From the NCBI RefSeq assembly GCF_009451885.1, contig NZ_WIAO01000030.1, positions 1 through 64,000 on the forward strand: 64,000 nucleotides of DNA, read 5' to 3'. The notes below the pieces were generated by a model. The model ran no database searches. It was not told the DNA's origin and was given only the letters and a program-made list of their open reading frames with translations. The translations under genes were made by a program, and so were the position numbers. This DNA is from Glycomyces albidus (GTDB lineage: Bacteria; Actinomycetota; Actinomycetes; Mycobacteriales; Micromonosporaceae). Numbering within the stretch: position 1 is the first letter of the stretch; each line of letters starts with the position of its first letter. This document shows positions 33,501-41,860 of this stretch, piece by piece.

Positions 33501-34208
33501 TCAGCGGACCGGGACCTCCAGGACGGTGGCGGCGACGCCGTCCTCATCGACCAGCCGCTCCTCGAGGGTGGGACCGGCGATCGCGAGGCCCTGGCGCCCA
33601 AGGAACGCGAGGAGCTCGGTTCCCGCGCGGACGAGATCGAGTTCCGGAGGGACGACCGTCCGGACCACTCTCCGAGCGGGCAGCGTGAGCGTCTCGCCGC
33701 CGGACCGTACGGGAACGGCGGCGGTGAATCCGCCGGCGGGGTGTCCGGTCAGCCAGGTGAGCAGGGCCTCCGGTTCCTCGCCGCACAGGGCGGCCAGTTC
33801 AGACGGGTGGCCGACGCGGACCCTGCGGATCCGCCACCGCCGCTCCCCCACCGCGGTCTCCTGCGGCAGGATCGCGGCTCCCGCCGCGAGACGGTCTTCG
33901 GCGGCGGCGAGCGCGGCGGTCTTGTCGGCGATGTCCCGTCGCAGGGCGTCGACCGCCTCGGCGAGCACGCCGTGCAGCTCGTCGTCGGAGGCGTCCACGA
34001 CGTCGGCGATCTGCCGCAGCGACAGGCCGAGCCGCTGCAGTCCGCGGATGCGCTCGAGCCGCACGAGTTCGGCCGAGCCGTACCAGCGGTAACCGGTCTC
34101 GCGGCCCACTGCGGCCGGGACGAGCAGGCCGATCCGGTCGTAGTAGCGCAGGGTCCGCTCGGACACCCCGGCCATGCGCGCCAACTGCCCGATGCGCCAC
34201 ACGATCAT
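33501..34208 (-). CDS. MerR-family regulator with effector-binding (GyrI-like) domain
   Basis: The 235-residue protein has a winged HTH (1-75; WRIGQLARMAGVSERTLRYY, GLLVPAAVGRETGYRWYG), a coiled coil (about 80-115) and a C-terminal GyrI-like small-molecule domain (about 120-235). This is a BmrR-type arrangement, usually sensing lipophilic drugs. GGGAGGTGC precedes the ATG. It faces a MerR-type promoter that drives the neighbouring membrane protein, and by analogy activates it by untwisting the long spacer. The 275-bp gap on its other side (33226-33500) shows no gene I can defend. Confidence 0.88.
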   Translation of the reverse strand: MIVWRIGQLARMAGVSERTLRYYDRIGLLVPAAVGRETGYRWYGSAELVRLERIRGLQRLGLSLRQIADVVDASDDELHGVLAEAVDALRRDIADKTAALAAAEDRLAAGAAILPQETAVGERRWRIRRVRVGHPSELAALCGEEPEALLTWLTGHPAGGFTAAVPVRSGGETLTLPARRVVRTVVPPELDLVRAGTELLAFLGRQGLAIAGPTLEERLVDEDGVAATVLEVPVR

Positions 34209-34220
34209 GCACCTCCCGGC

Positions 34221-34252
34221 TTGACCTTCTCCCTGCGTCAGGGTTCTAGCGT
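34221..34252 (+). promoter_or_regulatory. MerR-type promoter with long spacer and central dyad
   Basis: TTGACC (34221-34226) and TAGCGT (34247-34252) are 20 bases apart (19 if CTAGCG is read as the -10). The spacer is centred on the dyad CCCTGCGTCAGGG (34231-34243). The ATG of the plus-strand gene follows eight bases later, so the mRNA should be leaderless. Confidence 0.75.
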
Positions 34253-34260
34253 CGCAGGCT

Positions 34261-34980
34261 ATGACCACAGTGCACCACGTACCCCGCCCGGTCGGCGCGC
34301 TCCTCGCGGCCGCGATCGCGCTCATGATCGCCAGTGCCGCGATCGCCGTCCCTTCCGGCCTGACCCTCAACCCCGCCGACACGGCCGCGACGCTCGAAGC
34401 GGTCGACGCCCGGACCGGACTCCACCTCCTCGAGCTGGCACTGGACGCCCTGGGGTGGCTGGCGCTCACGGTCGCCGGACTCTCGTTGGCCGCCAACGCT
34501 GTGGAACACCAGTCGGCCGCGCTCGTCCCGGCCGGGCTCCTCGCGCTCGCCGGGGCGGCCGGGATGCTCCACGACGCAGGCAATCTCGCCGTCACCCAGC
34601 TCGCGGCGAACCGACATGAGGCAGCGGCGGCCGCGGTCCTGCTGACGGCTAAGTGGACGGTGAACCTCGCCGGTCTCCTGTGGTGCGCCGCAACGGTGAC
34701 CGCGGCGCTCGTGCCACCGCTCGCCCGGCCCGTCGGGCGCGGCATGGCCGAACCGTCAACGCTCCGCCGCACCGGCCTGGCAGCCGCCGCCTCCGGCCTG
34801 ATCGCGGTGGCCCTCCCCTGGACCACCGGCACCAGCGGGCCCGGGCCGGTCATCGAACAACTCGGGTATGCCCTGCACCTTCCGGTCATGGCCTGGTGGG
34901 CGGCCATCGCCTGGCGGATCCTCCGCCGCGCCCCCGCCGGGACTCGGTCGATCGGCGGCGCGGCCGCTCGCGAGCGCTGA
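34261..34980 (+). CDS. MerR-controlled integral membrane protein of unknown function
   Basis: The 239-residue protein has about six predicted helices (ALLAAAIALMIASAAIAV, ALDALGWLALTVAGLSL, VPAGLLALAGAAGML and others). No transporter signature is recognised. The start is fixed by a leaderless promoter. Because its promoter has the geometry MerR activators need and the divergent gene encodes a BmrR-like protein, it is probably the regulator's target and may respond to drugs or membrane stress. Confidence 0.72.
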   Translation: MTTVHHVPRPVGALLAAAIALMIASAAIAVPSGLTLNPADTAATLEAVDARTGLHLLELALDALGWLALTVAGLSLAANAVEHQSAALVPAGLLALAGAAGMLHDAGNLAVTQLAANRHEAAAAAVLLTAKWTVNLAGLLWCAATVTAALVPPLARPVGRGMAEPSTLRRTGLAAAASGLIAVALPWTTGTSGPGPVIEQLGYALHLPVMAWWAAIAWRILRRAPAGTRSIGGAAARER

Positions 34981-35188
34981 CATCACCAGAGCCGCATACG
35001 CTTCGGGCTCCCGCCACCACCCCGCAGCACCGCTGGGGCCCGGGACTGCGGCGATCCTCGTGTCAGGAAAGGCCGCCGAGAGCCGGGACTGCAACCCCAG
35101 ACCGGTCACCGCCGAGTTCGGCGTGAACGCGAGGTGCAGGCTCGGGCCCAGGCGACCAGGAGGACGGCCGCCCGGTGCGTGTCCATGG

Positions 35189-35734
35189 CTACCAGCGGAT
35201 GTGGATCGGGGTCTCGGGCGGGCCTTCGGCGAGGATCCGGCGGGTGAGGTCGGGGAGACCGCGGGGGAGGATCCTCGCCGGGGCGGCGTCCATGGCGTCG
35301 GGGTCGAGCCAGGCGTGGCCGGCGGGCGAGGCGTGGGCGGGCGACGTGAAGTCGAGGTCGGCGGCGGTGGCCCGGACGAGGAAGAACGTGTCGTCGGCGG
35401 CCACGAAGGCGCCGGTGTCGATGCGCTGCTGGAGGCTGTAGCAGGTGGCGACCGGGGCGCCGAGGTCCTCCGCGGCGATTCGGAGGCCGAGCTCTTCGAG
35501 CAGTTCGCGGGCGCCCGCTTCGGCCGGGGTCTCGCCGGGCTCGACGCCGCCGCCGGGCGTGTAGAAGTAGCGGTCGCCGACGTCGCGGATCGTCGCCTCC
35601 CGGTGGAAGAGCAGGACGCGGTCGTCGCGGTCGAGGACGAGGGCGCGAGCGGTTCGGCGGCGGATCGCCTTGGGGCCGGGGTCGTCCGGTTCGGGGCGGG
35701 CCGCAGTGGATCGCGGCGCTTCTGCGATGGTCAT
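35189..35734 (-). CDS. NUDIX hydrolase
   Basis: The 181-residue protein contains a full Nudix box, GX5EX7REUXEEXGU, visible as GGVEPGETPAEAGA then RELLEELG (near 70-90), which binds Mg2+ and the diphosphate. It would hydrolyse a nucleoside diphosphate linked to another moiety. The substrate cannot be told from sequence. No strong ribosome site helps choose between ATGs at 35734 and 35755. It is divergent from the ABC1 kinase gene; in the 208-bp gap to the membrane protein I see no firm gene. Confidence 0.82.
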   Translation of the reverse strand: MTIAEAPRSTAARPEPDDPGPKAIRRRTARALVLDRDDRVLLFHREATIRDVGDRYFYTPGGGVEPGETPAEAGARELLEELGLRIAAEDLGAPVATCYSLQQRIDTGAFVAADDTFFLVRATAADLDFTSPAHASPAGHAWLDPDAMDAAPARILPRGLPDLTRRILAEGPPETPIHIRW

Positions 35735-35893
35735 GGGACTCAGCGTAAACGCCATGTCCGACATGCGCTTGTTCGAACCGCGCGTCCGATTGCGGCGGCG
35801 GCCGCGCGACACGCTGCTCGCGGCGGCCGCGAAGGCACCCTTCGGCTAGCCTGTGCTGTCGAGCGCGTCCCCTCCGGAGAAAGGCCGATCCGC

Positions 35894-37858
35894 ATGACCG
35901 AGCTGCTCTTGTCGGTGTTCGGCATCGCCGTGAACACCGCGGCCGTCGCGTACGTGGCGACGAGGCTGCTGGACGTGCGGTACACGGTGTGGCGGCTGAT
36001 CGTGGTGAGCGTCTGCGGCTACGGCCTGATGCAGTACGGGCTGCTGCCGTCCCTGTTGGAGCCGTTCCGGTACCGCGAGCCCACATCGGAGGAGATGCCC
36101 GGGGCGTTCGCCCTGTGGGCGCTGGTCTTCGTGACCGCGCCGGTGATCGCGATGATCATGCTGGTGGTCTGGGAGGCGGTGATCCCGACCGGGGCGGTGC
36201 CGCCGGTCCGGACCTGGTTCAAGGGGCTGCGCACGAGGCTGCGCCGCACGCGCCGGTACCTCCAGATCCTCGCGATCGCCGGCCGGCACGGCCTCATCGG
36301 GCTGCTGCGCGGGCGCCGCCAGGCGGCGCAGGACGCCGAGATGGCGCGGGCGCTGCGCCTGGCCTTGGACGATGCCGGGGTCACGTTCGTGAAGCTCGGG
36401 CAGATCCTCTCGACGCGCCGCGACCTGCTCCCCGCCGTGTACATCGCGGAGCTGTCGAAGCTCCAGGACCAGGCGGCGCCGGTCCCGGGGACGAGCGCGG
36501 TGCGGCTGGTCGAGGCCGCTGCCGGCGCCCCGGTCGGCGAGGTGTTCGCCCGGTTCGACCCCGAACCGGTCGCGGCCGCGTCGATCGCGCAGGTCCACAC
36601 CGCCGTGCTGCACGGCGGCGAGGCCGTCGTCGTCAAGGTCCGGCGGCCCGGCGCCGCGCAGGCCGTCGAGCGCGACCTCGACATCATCCGGCGCCTGGCC
36701 CGCAGCCTGGACCGGCACACCTCTTGGGGCCGTTCGATGGACGTCCTCGGGCTCGCCGACGGGTTCGCCGAGGCGCTGCGGGAGGAGGTCGACTTCACTG
36801 TGGAGGCCCGCAACCTCGCCCAGGTCGCGGCCGCGCACGACCGCCGCCGGGCCGAGGTCCGGGTTCCCCGGCCGTATGCGGACCTGTCCGACGAGCAGGT
36901 GCTGGTCATGGAGCGGCTGCAGGGCGTCCCGCTCGCGTCGGCCCGGCTCGGCGACCGCGGGCTCGACGGGCGCGACCTGGCCGCGGCGCTGCTGCGGGAG
37001 ATGTTCGACGAGATCATGGTCGACGGCATCTTCCACGCCGACCCGCACCCGGGGAACCTCATGCTCCTCGACGACGACCGGATCGGCCTCATCGACTACG
37101 GGTCGGTCGGGCGGCTCGACCGGGAGCTCCGCGGCTCCTTCGAGGCGATCCTCCAGGCGGTCGACCGCCAGGACGGGCCGTCGCTCGCCGATGCGCTCGT
37201 CAGCGTCTCCACCCGCCCCGACGAGCTCGACCAGACCGGATTCGAACGGGCGCTCGGCTCGTTCATGGCCCGCCACCTCGTCCCCGGGGCGGCCCCGGGC
37301 ATCCGGATGTTCACCGAGCTGTTCCGCATCATCGCGAAATACCGCATCGTGATCCCGCCCGAGCTCGCGGCCGTGTTCCGGACCCTCGCGACCTTGGAGG
37401 GGTGCCTGACCGCGATCGATCCGGGCTTCGACCTCATCGCCGAGGCCCGGAGCATCGGCCAGCGCTACGCCGAGCGGCGGCTGCGCCCCGCCGCCGTGCA
37501 GGACCTGGTCGTCGAGGAGCTCCACGACCTCCTGCCGGTGCTGCGCAAGCTCCCGCGCCGGTTCGACCGGCTGCTGGCCTCGGTCGAGTCGGGTCAGCTC
37601 TCGGTGAACTTCCGGCTCTTCGCGAAGTCGGAGGACCGGCGGACGGTGACCGCCTGGCTGCACCAGACGCTCCTGACGGTCCTCGCGGCCGCGGCGGGCG
37701 TGATGGCGGTGATGCTGCTGGGCACCGACAGCGGGCCCGCCCTCAACGCCGATTTCACGCTCTACCAGTTCTTCGGCCTGTCGCTGCTGCTCATCGCCTC
37801 GGTGATGGCGCTGCGCGTGCTGGCCGACATCTTCACGAAGCGGTCGCGGCAGGAGTGA
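35894..37858 (+). CDS. ABC1/UbiB-family atypical kinase with N- and C-terminal membrane segments
   Basis: The 654-residue protein has N-terminal membrane segments (about 5-110). The ABC1 kinase domain follows with the diagnostic KxGQ motif (FVKLGQILSTR), AAASIAQVH (Ala-rich loop), catalytic HADPHPGN and metal-binding DYG (LIDYGSVG). Two C-terminal helices follow (about 595-645). UbiB-type kinases support quinone or lipid metabolism at membranes. The length, about 100 residues more than E. coli UbiB, reflects the N-terminal membrane part. GGAGAAAGG lies before the ATG. Confidence 0.88.
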   Translation: MTELLLSVFGIAVNTAAVAYVATRLLDVRYTVWRLIVVSVCGYGLMQYGLLPSLLEPFRYREPTSEEMPGAFALWALVFVTAPVIAMIMLVVWEAVIPTGAVPPVRTWFKGLRTRLRRTRRYLQILAIAGRHGLIGLLRGRRQAAQDAEMARALRLALDDAGVTFVKLGQILSTRRDLLPAVYIAELSKLQDQAAPVPGTSAVRLVEAAAGAPVGEVFARFDPEPVAAASIAQVHTAVLHGGEAVVVKVRRPGAAQAVERDLDIIRRLARSLDRHTSWGRSMDVLGLADGFAEALREEVDFTVEARNLAQVAAAHDRRRAEVRVPRPYADLSDEQVLVMERLQGVPLASARLGDRGLDGRDLAAALLREMFDEIMVDGIFHADPHPGNLMLLDDDRIGLIDYGSVGRLDRELRGSFEAILQAVDRQDGPSLADALVSVSTRPDELDQTGFERALGSFMARHLVPGAAPGIRMFTELFRIIAKYRIVIPPELAAVFRTLATLEGCLTAIDPGFDLIAEARSIGQRYAERRLRPAAVQDLVVEELHDLLPVLRKLPRRFDRLLASVESGQLSVNFRLFAKSEDRRTVTAWLHQTLLTVLAAAAGVMAVMLLGTDSGPALNADFTLYQFFGLSLLLIASVMALRVLADIFTKRSRQE

Positions 37859-37886
37859 CCGGCGGCCCCTCGGGAGGGGCCGCCGG
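37859..37886. terminator. Bidirectional terminator after the ABC1 kinase gene
   Basis: An 11-bp perfect stem, CCGGCGGCCCC with GGGGCCGCCGG around TCGGGA, starting one base after the kinase stop and 24 bp from the convergent SRPBCC stop. Confidence 0.8.
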
Positions 37887-37910
37887 AACGCCGACCGGGG
37901 CCGGCGGGCC

Positions 37911-38354
37911 CTAGTCCCAGTCGTCGACGTGGACGTCGTTCGGGTGCGGTTCCCCCTTGCCGGTCTCCACGTACCGCTTGAGGCTCATGAGGAACGAGGC
38001 CCACTTGGTGGAGCAGTGGTGCATGAACTCGATCGGTTCGCGCCAGCCCTCGTGCTTGAACAGGACGATCGCCCAGTCCCCTTCCTGGCGGAGGTCCCAG
38101 TGGATGCGGGTGCCGATCCACTCGGGAGTCCCGCCCACGACCTCCCAGAGGACGCGGCTGCCCGGTTCGGACTCCTCGACCTTCATGTCGAAGCCGCCGC
38201 GCTCGAAGCGGAACGCGATCTCCTCCCCCGGTCCGGTGCCGCCGGTGGTGTCCTCGGTCCACCAGGCCCTGAGGCCGTCCAGGGTGGCGAGCGCCTGGTA
38301 CGCCTCCGCTGCGGTGGCGTTCTCGATGCCGATGCGGTGCAGGATGTCGACCAT
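37911..38354 (-). CDS. SRPBCC (AHSA1-type) protein
   Basis: The 147-residue protein has the START-like pattern: IENATAAEAYQALATLDGLR then WWTEDTTGG, and a C-terminal helix ending LKRYVETGKG. Such cytoplasmic proteins bind hydrophobic ligands or act with ArsR-type regulators in an operon. It is third in a three-gene unit, 15 bp after the ArsR gene. Related to the first gene of the unit, which also encodes this fold. No ligand is predicted. Confidence 0.82.
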   Translation of the reverse strand: MVDILHRIGIENATAAEAYQALATLDGLRAWWTEDTTGGTGPGEEIAFRFERGGFDMKVEESEPGSRVLWEVVGGTPEWIGTRIHWDLRQEGDWAIVLFKHEGWREPIEFMHHCSTKWASFLMSLKRYVETGKGEPHPNDVHVDDWD

Positions 38355-38369
38355 TGCCTTGCTCCTTCG

Positions 38370-38738
38370 CTACTCGTTCTTCTCGTCGGTGCGTCTGGTG
38401 TTCTCGTCGTTGGTGCGCTGGATGGACTCGGCGATGCGCTTGATGCGGTCCATGCGCGAGTCCCATGCCGAGCCGACGGCGTTGAGCTGCCTGACGGCGC
38501 GGGCGAGCTGCTCGTCGTCGACGCGGTAGCGGCGTTCGCGGCCCGCGGTGCTCGCGTGCACGAGCCCGACCCGGTCGAGGACGGCGAGGTGCTTGGCGAC
38601 GGCCTGGCGGGTGACCGGCAGGCGTTCGCTCAGGCTCGTCGCGGTGCCGTCGCCGTCGGCCAGGAGGAGGTCGATCATGCGGCGGCGGGTCGGGTCGCCG
38701 ACCGCCGACCAGAGGTCGTCGTCGACCAGCGTGCTCAT
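38370..38738 (-). CDS. ArsR-family regulator
   Basis: The 122-residue winged-helix protein reads DPTRRRMIDLLLADGDGTAT, SERLPVTRQAVAKHLAVLD and RERRYRVDDEQL. No Cys is present, so it is not a metal sensor of the classic type. It is overlapped by four bases with the SRPBCC gene before it, an arrangement common in actinobacteria, where ArsR and AHSA1 genes are co-transcribed. It probably binds the two inverted repeats at 39211 and 39256 and represses its own operon. Confidence 0.88.
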   Translation of the reverse strand: MSTLVDDDLWSAVGDPTRRRMIDLLLADGDGTATSLSERLPVTRQAVAKHLAVLDRVGLVHASTAGRERRYRVDDEQLARAVRQLNAVGSAWDSRMDRIKRIAESIQRTNDENTRRTDEKNE

Positions 38739-39196
38739 TGCGCGGCCTTGGCGGCGTACGCCGGGAGCCGCGACAGGAAGAAGTCCCATCCGGCGACGTG
38801 CTCGGCGTAGTTCTGGGCGACCACGGCCTCGCTCCAGCCGCGCTCGCGGAAGCCGGTCTCGGTCATGCGCAGGACCGTGCCGGCGCCTTCGGGCTCGAGC
38901 TCGAACGTGACCAGGAACGAGTTCCCGGGTGCGGCGTCCTCGCCTTCGGCGTGGGTCCAGCGGAAGGCGAACATCCGCGGGGGCTCGGCGTCGACGACCG
39001 TGAACTGCTCCCAGGCGACGCGGCCGCCGTCCTGGTGGAAGCCGATCCGGCCCGATTCGCCGGGGATCGGCGCGTACTCGGCCTCGTCGGGCCACCACGC
39101 TTTGAGGTGCTCGGGGCTGCTGACCACCTCGAAGACCACTTCGGGGGCGGCCTCGATGCGGATCTCCCGTTCGATCGCGCCGTATTCCGTGTCCAT
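38735..39196 (-). CDS. SRPBCC (AHSA1-type) protein, first gene of ArsR operon
   Basis: The 153-residue START-like protein has IEAAPEVVFEVVSSPEHLKA then WWPDEAEYAP and a final helix AEHVAGWDFFLSRLPAY. AAAGGAG lies before the ATG, which supports this start over an in-frame upstream ATG. It is translationally coupled to the ArsR gene. Probably a ligand-binding cytoplasmic protein. Two ArsR-type operators flank its promoter region. Confidence 0.85.
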   Translation of the reverse strand: MDTEYGAIEREIRIEAAPEVVFEVVSSPEHLKAWWPDEAEYAPIPGESGRIGFHQDGGRVAWEQFTVVDAEPPRMFAFRWTHAEGEDAAPGNSFLVTFELEPEGAGTVLRMTETGFRERGWSEAVVAQNYAEHVAGWDFFLSRLPAYAAKAAQ

Positions 39197-39210
39197 GTCC
39201 CACTCCTTTC

Positions 39211-39270
39211 GCAACCTTTGGTTGCTTGTAAACGTAGCAGGTTCCGGATCAACGCGCAACCTTTTGTTGC
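39211..39270. promoter_or_regulatory. Pair of ArsR-type operators
   Basis: GCAACCTTTGGTTGC (39211-39225) is a perfect odd palindrome, and GCAACCTTTTGTTGC (39256-39270) matches it with one change. They are 45 bp apart, about four helical turns, so bound dimers would face the same side. Both lie between the SRPBCC start and the divergent kinase-like gene. Confidence 0.78.
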
Positions 39271-39297
39271 ATGAACTCGGCACGGTAAGAAGGACGG

Positions 39298-39834
39298 ATG
39301 CGCGCAAATGAAACCCCCGCAAGGCAGATCATCGCCTTCACCGGACTTCCGGGGACCGGAAAATCGACGCTCGCCGAGCGGCTCGCCCGGACCATCCGGA
39401 CGCCCGCGTTCGCCGGCGACTGGATGCTCGGCGCGCTGACGCCCTACCGGATCCTCGGCGGCCTGGAGCGCGAGGCCTTCATCTCGCTGCACAACAACAT
39501 CCTGGAGACGCTCGTCGTCCGCCAGCTCCTGCTCGACCAGTCGGCCATCACCGACTGCGTCCTGGACGACGAGACCGCGCGCAAATGGGCGGGCATCGCC
39601 GACGAGCACGGGGCGAGCCTGCGTGTCGTCGAATGCGTCTGCAGCGACATCGACCTGCACAAGTCGCGCGTCGACGGGCGGGTGCGCGGCATCCCGGGGT
39701 GGCACGAGATCGACTGGCAGCACGTCGAGAACATGCGCGTCGAGTTCCCGCAGCTCACGGTCGAGCGCCTGCAGGTCGACGCCGTCGAGCCGGTCGACGC
39801 CAATCTCAGGGCCGTGCTCGACTACCTCGGCTGA
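39298..39834 (+). CDS. P-loop kinase-like protein
   Basis: The 178-residue protein carries a Walker A motif, GLPGTGKSTLAERLA (16-30), and a LID-like Arg-rich segment (HKSRVDGRVRG). This resembles small AAA_33-type kinases such as shikimate or gluconate kinase-like proteins, but no substrate motif is clear. AAGGACGG precedes the ATG. The gene begins 28 bp past the second ArsR operator, so the regulator may also act on it. Confidence 0.75.
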   Translation: MRANETPARQIIAFTGLPGTGKSTLAERLARTIRTPAFAGDWMLGALTPYRILGGLEREAFISLHNNILETLVVRQLLLDQSAITDCVLDDETARKWAGIADEHGASLRVVECVCSDIDLHKSRVDGRVRGIPGWHEIDWQHVENMRVEFPQLTVERLQVDAVEPVDANLRAVLDYLG

Positions 39835-39854
39835 CGGTCACTCTCGGCCGACGG

Positions 39855-40400
39855 TCACTTCCGAGGGTGGTCGGCGGTGCACCAGACTTCCGCGTCGGCG
39901 ATGAACGCGCTCGACATCGGCTCGGTCGGATCCACCCGGGGCGCGCCCGCCAGGGGCGTGCCGCCGACCTCGATCACTCCTTCGCGGCACGGGATCCACA
40001 CGGTGGAGAGGAGGTGCGGGACGCCGCCGAGGTCGTAGTCGTCCCTGCGGGTCAGGTAGCGCTCGATGGGGTCGGCGACCGTGACCGAGACGTCGGCGCC
40101 GGCGGCCTGGAAGCCGATGTCGAGGTCGAGGTCGAACGTGACCGGGGCGGGGGTGAACTCCGGTTCCGTCCACGGGATGGCGCCTTCGAGGCGCAGGTGC
40201 CGGTTGAACTCGTCGCCGAGCCACATCCCCAGGTCGCGGTCGGGCCCGATGATCCTGACCCGCCCGGGGACGGCGAGCACCAGCGCGTGCCCGCTGCCGC
40301 AGACGGACCAGTCCACCCGCCAGACGGAGGCGTAGGCGATCGGGCGGCCGTCGTCGAACAGGGTCACGCATGGGTTGGCGCCCATGAGAAGCAGGGTCAT
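39855..40400 (-). CDS. Hypothetical protein
   Basis: The 181-residue protein is not recognised. It is acidic, beta-rich in appearance (WRVDWSVCGSGHALVLAVPG), with no signal peptide, membrane helix or known motif. Asp-rich DLDLDIG occurs mid-sequence, and WCTADHPRK ends it. The start, an ATG at 40400, lacks a clear ribosome site. It converges on the P-loop gene 20 bp away. Codon use matches neighbours, so it is probably real. Confidence 0.55.
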   Translation of the reverse strand: MTLLLMGANPCVTLFDDGRPIAYASVWRVDWSVCGSGHALVLAVPGRVRIIGPDRDLGMWLGDEFNRHLRLEGAIPWTEPEFTPAPVTFDLDLDIGFQAAGADVSVTVADPIERYLTRRDDYDLGGVPHLLSTVWIPCREGVIEVGGTPLAGAPRVDPTEPMSSAFIADAEVWCTADHPRK

Positions 40401-40463
40401 GCAAGGACTGTAGATCGAGCGTGGCGGGAGCGCGGTGTCGGTCCGCTTCAGTAGGGTGGCGCT

Positions 40464-41318
40464 GTGGCGAATGAATCGATGCGGCAGAACTGGGCCGAAA
40501 GCGCGGCCGGCTGGGTGGCGAACGAGGCGGTCTTCGACGCCGTGTTCACGCCCGTGACGGGTGCGATCCTCGAATCGGCGCGGCCGGAGAAAGGCTTGCG
40601 GGTGCTCGACGTCGGCTGCGGAACCGGGACGCTCCTGGCGAAGAGCACGGCCGCGGGGGCCGAGGCGGTCGGCGTGGACATCTCCGAGGGCATGGCCGCC
40701 GCCGCGCGCGAGCGCGTCCCCGAGGCCACGGTCCTGGTGGCCGACGCGCAGACCGCCGACCTGCTGCGCGAGGCGCCCGGGTCACCGTTCGACCGCGTCG
40801 TCTCGCGGTTCGGCGTCATGTTCTTCGAGGACTCGCAGGCCGCGTTCGCGAACCTGCGCCGCGCGACGGCCCCGGGCGCCCGGATGGTCTTCGCCTGCTG
40901 GCGGAGCCTCGATGAGAACCCGATGTTCAGCCTCGGATCCGCTCGCCTGGCCGAACGGCTCGACCCGAAGCCCGAGTCCCCCGCCGAAGGGGAGCCCGGC
41001 CCGGTCGCGTTCGCGGACTCCGGCCGGCTCGGCTCGCTGCTCGAGGGCGCCGGGTGGGGCGAGGTCCGGATCGACCCGCTCGACTTCACGTGCGACTACG
41101 GCTTCAACGGCACCGACGGCGTCGAGGAGCGGCTCGGGCAGATCCTCAGCGGCGGCGTCGGCCGCCTCGCCCAGGAGCAGCTCCGCCCCCGCGTCGGCGC
41201 CGACGAGTGGGAGTCCCTGCTGGACGAGGTCCGCGAGGAGCTGCGCCGCAACCGGGTCGACGGCGCCCTGCGCTTCCCCGGCGCGGTCTGGATCGTGAAC
41301 GCGGTCAATCCCGCCTGA
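40464..41318 (+). CDS. Class I SAM-dependent methyltransferase
   Basis: The 284-residue protein has motif I VLDVGCGTGTLL (48-59), motif II VGVDIS and motif IV-like DRVVSRFGVMFF. It belongs to the Methyltransf_11/25 group that methylates small molecules. The GTG start is supported by TAGGGT six bases upstream (40452-40457), suggesting a leaderless mRNA. No neighbour indicates the substrate. Confidence 0.82.
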   Translation: MANESMRQNWAESAAGWVANEAVFDAVFTPVTGAILESARPEKGLRVLDVGCGTGTLLAKSTAAGAEAVGVDISEGMAAAARERVPEATVLVADAQTADLLREAPGSPFDRVVSRFGVMFFEDSQAAFANLRRATAPGARMVFACWRSLDENPMFSLGSARLAERLDPKPESPAEGEPGPVAFADSGRLGSLLEGAGWGEVRIDPLDFTCDYGFNGTDGVEERLGQILSGGVGRLAQEQLRPRVGADEWESLLDEVREELRRNRVDGALRFPGAVWIVNAVNPA

Positions 41319-41357
41319 GCCGCGGCGGCCCCGCGGGGTCGTCCGCGGGCGGCGGAA

Positions 41358-41382
41358 CGCCCCCGACTCGGGATCGGGGGCG
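41358..41382. terminator. Terminator between methyltransferase and VOC gene
   Basis: A perfect 9-bp stem, CGCCCCCGA with TCGGGGGCG around a seven-base loop, between convergent genes. Confidence 0.7.
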
Positions 41383-41399
41383 GTTCGGGTCGCACCCGG

Positions 41400-41810
41400 C
41401 TACTCCGGGTCGGCGGGCATCGCCGACGGGTCGTAGGACATGAGCTCCCAGCTGTGGCCGTCCAGGTCGTCCACGGCTCGGCTGTAGAGCCAGCCCATGT
41501 CCTGCGCGGGCCGGGGCTCGGTACCGCCGGCGGCCACGGCCGCCTCGACCAGCCGGTTGACGTCCTCTTTGGACTCCGCGGCGAGGGCGTTGATCGCCTC
41601 GACGGGGCCGGAGGCGATCTCGCGCTTCGTGAAGTTCGCGAACTGCTCGTGGGTCATGAGCTGGACGGCGATCGTCTCGCCGAGGACGACCTGCGCCGAG
41701 GTCTCGTCGGTGAACTGCGGGTTGAGCGTGCCGCCGAGCGCCAGGTAGAACGCCTTGCTCGCTTCCAGGTCGGCGACGGGAAGGTTGATGTAGATCTGGG
41801 TGAAGGCCAT
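41400..41810 (-). CDS. VOC-family protein (PhnB/glyoxalase-like)
   Basis: The 136-residue protein has the VOC pattern with INLPVADLEASKAFYLALGG at the start and HSWELMSYDPSAMP at the end. The typical first-module YINLPV...FY pair and closing W-E-L are seen in PhnB-like proteins of unclear function. GAGGAG lies before the ATG. It follows an AraC-type gene 50 bp upstream on the same strand and may be its target. Confidence 0.82.
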   Translation of the reverse strand: MAFTQIYINLPVADLEASKAFYLALGGTLNPQFTDETSAQVVLGETIAVQLMTHEQFANFTKREIASGPVEAINALAAESKEDVNRLVEAAVAAGGTEPRPAQDMGWLYSRAVDDLDGHSWELMSYDPSAMPADPE

Positions 41811-41860
41811 CGGAGCGTCTCCTCGGTTCGTCCGGCCGGTCGTTCCGGCCTGATACGAAT

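Noticed and set aside
34981-35109. Possible alpha/beta-hydrolase C-terminal relic on the minus strand (RLSAAFPDTRIAAVPG, then WREPEAYAALV)
   Set aside because: Loose similarity over about 40 residues only, no catalytic motif, and it continues antisense into the membrane protein gene.
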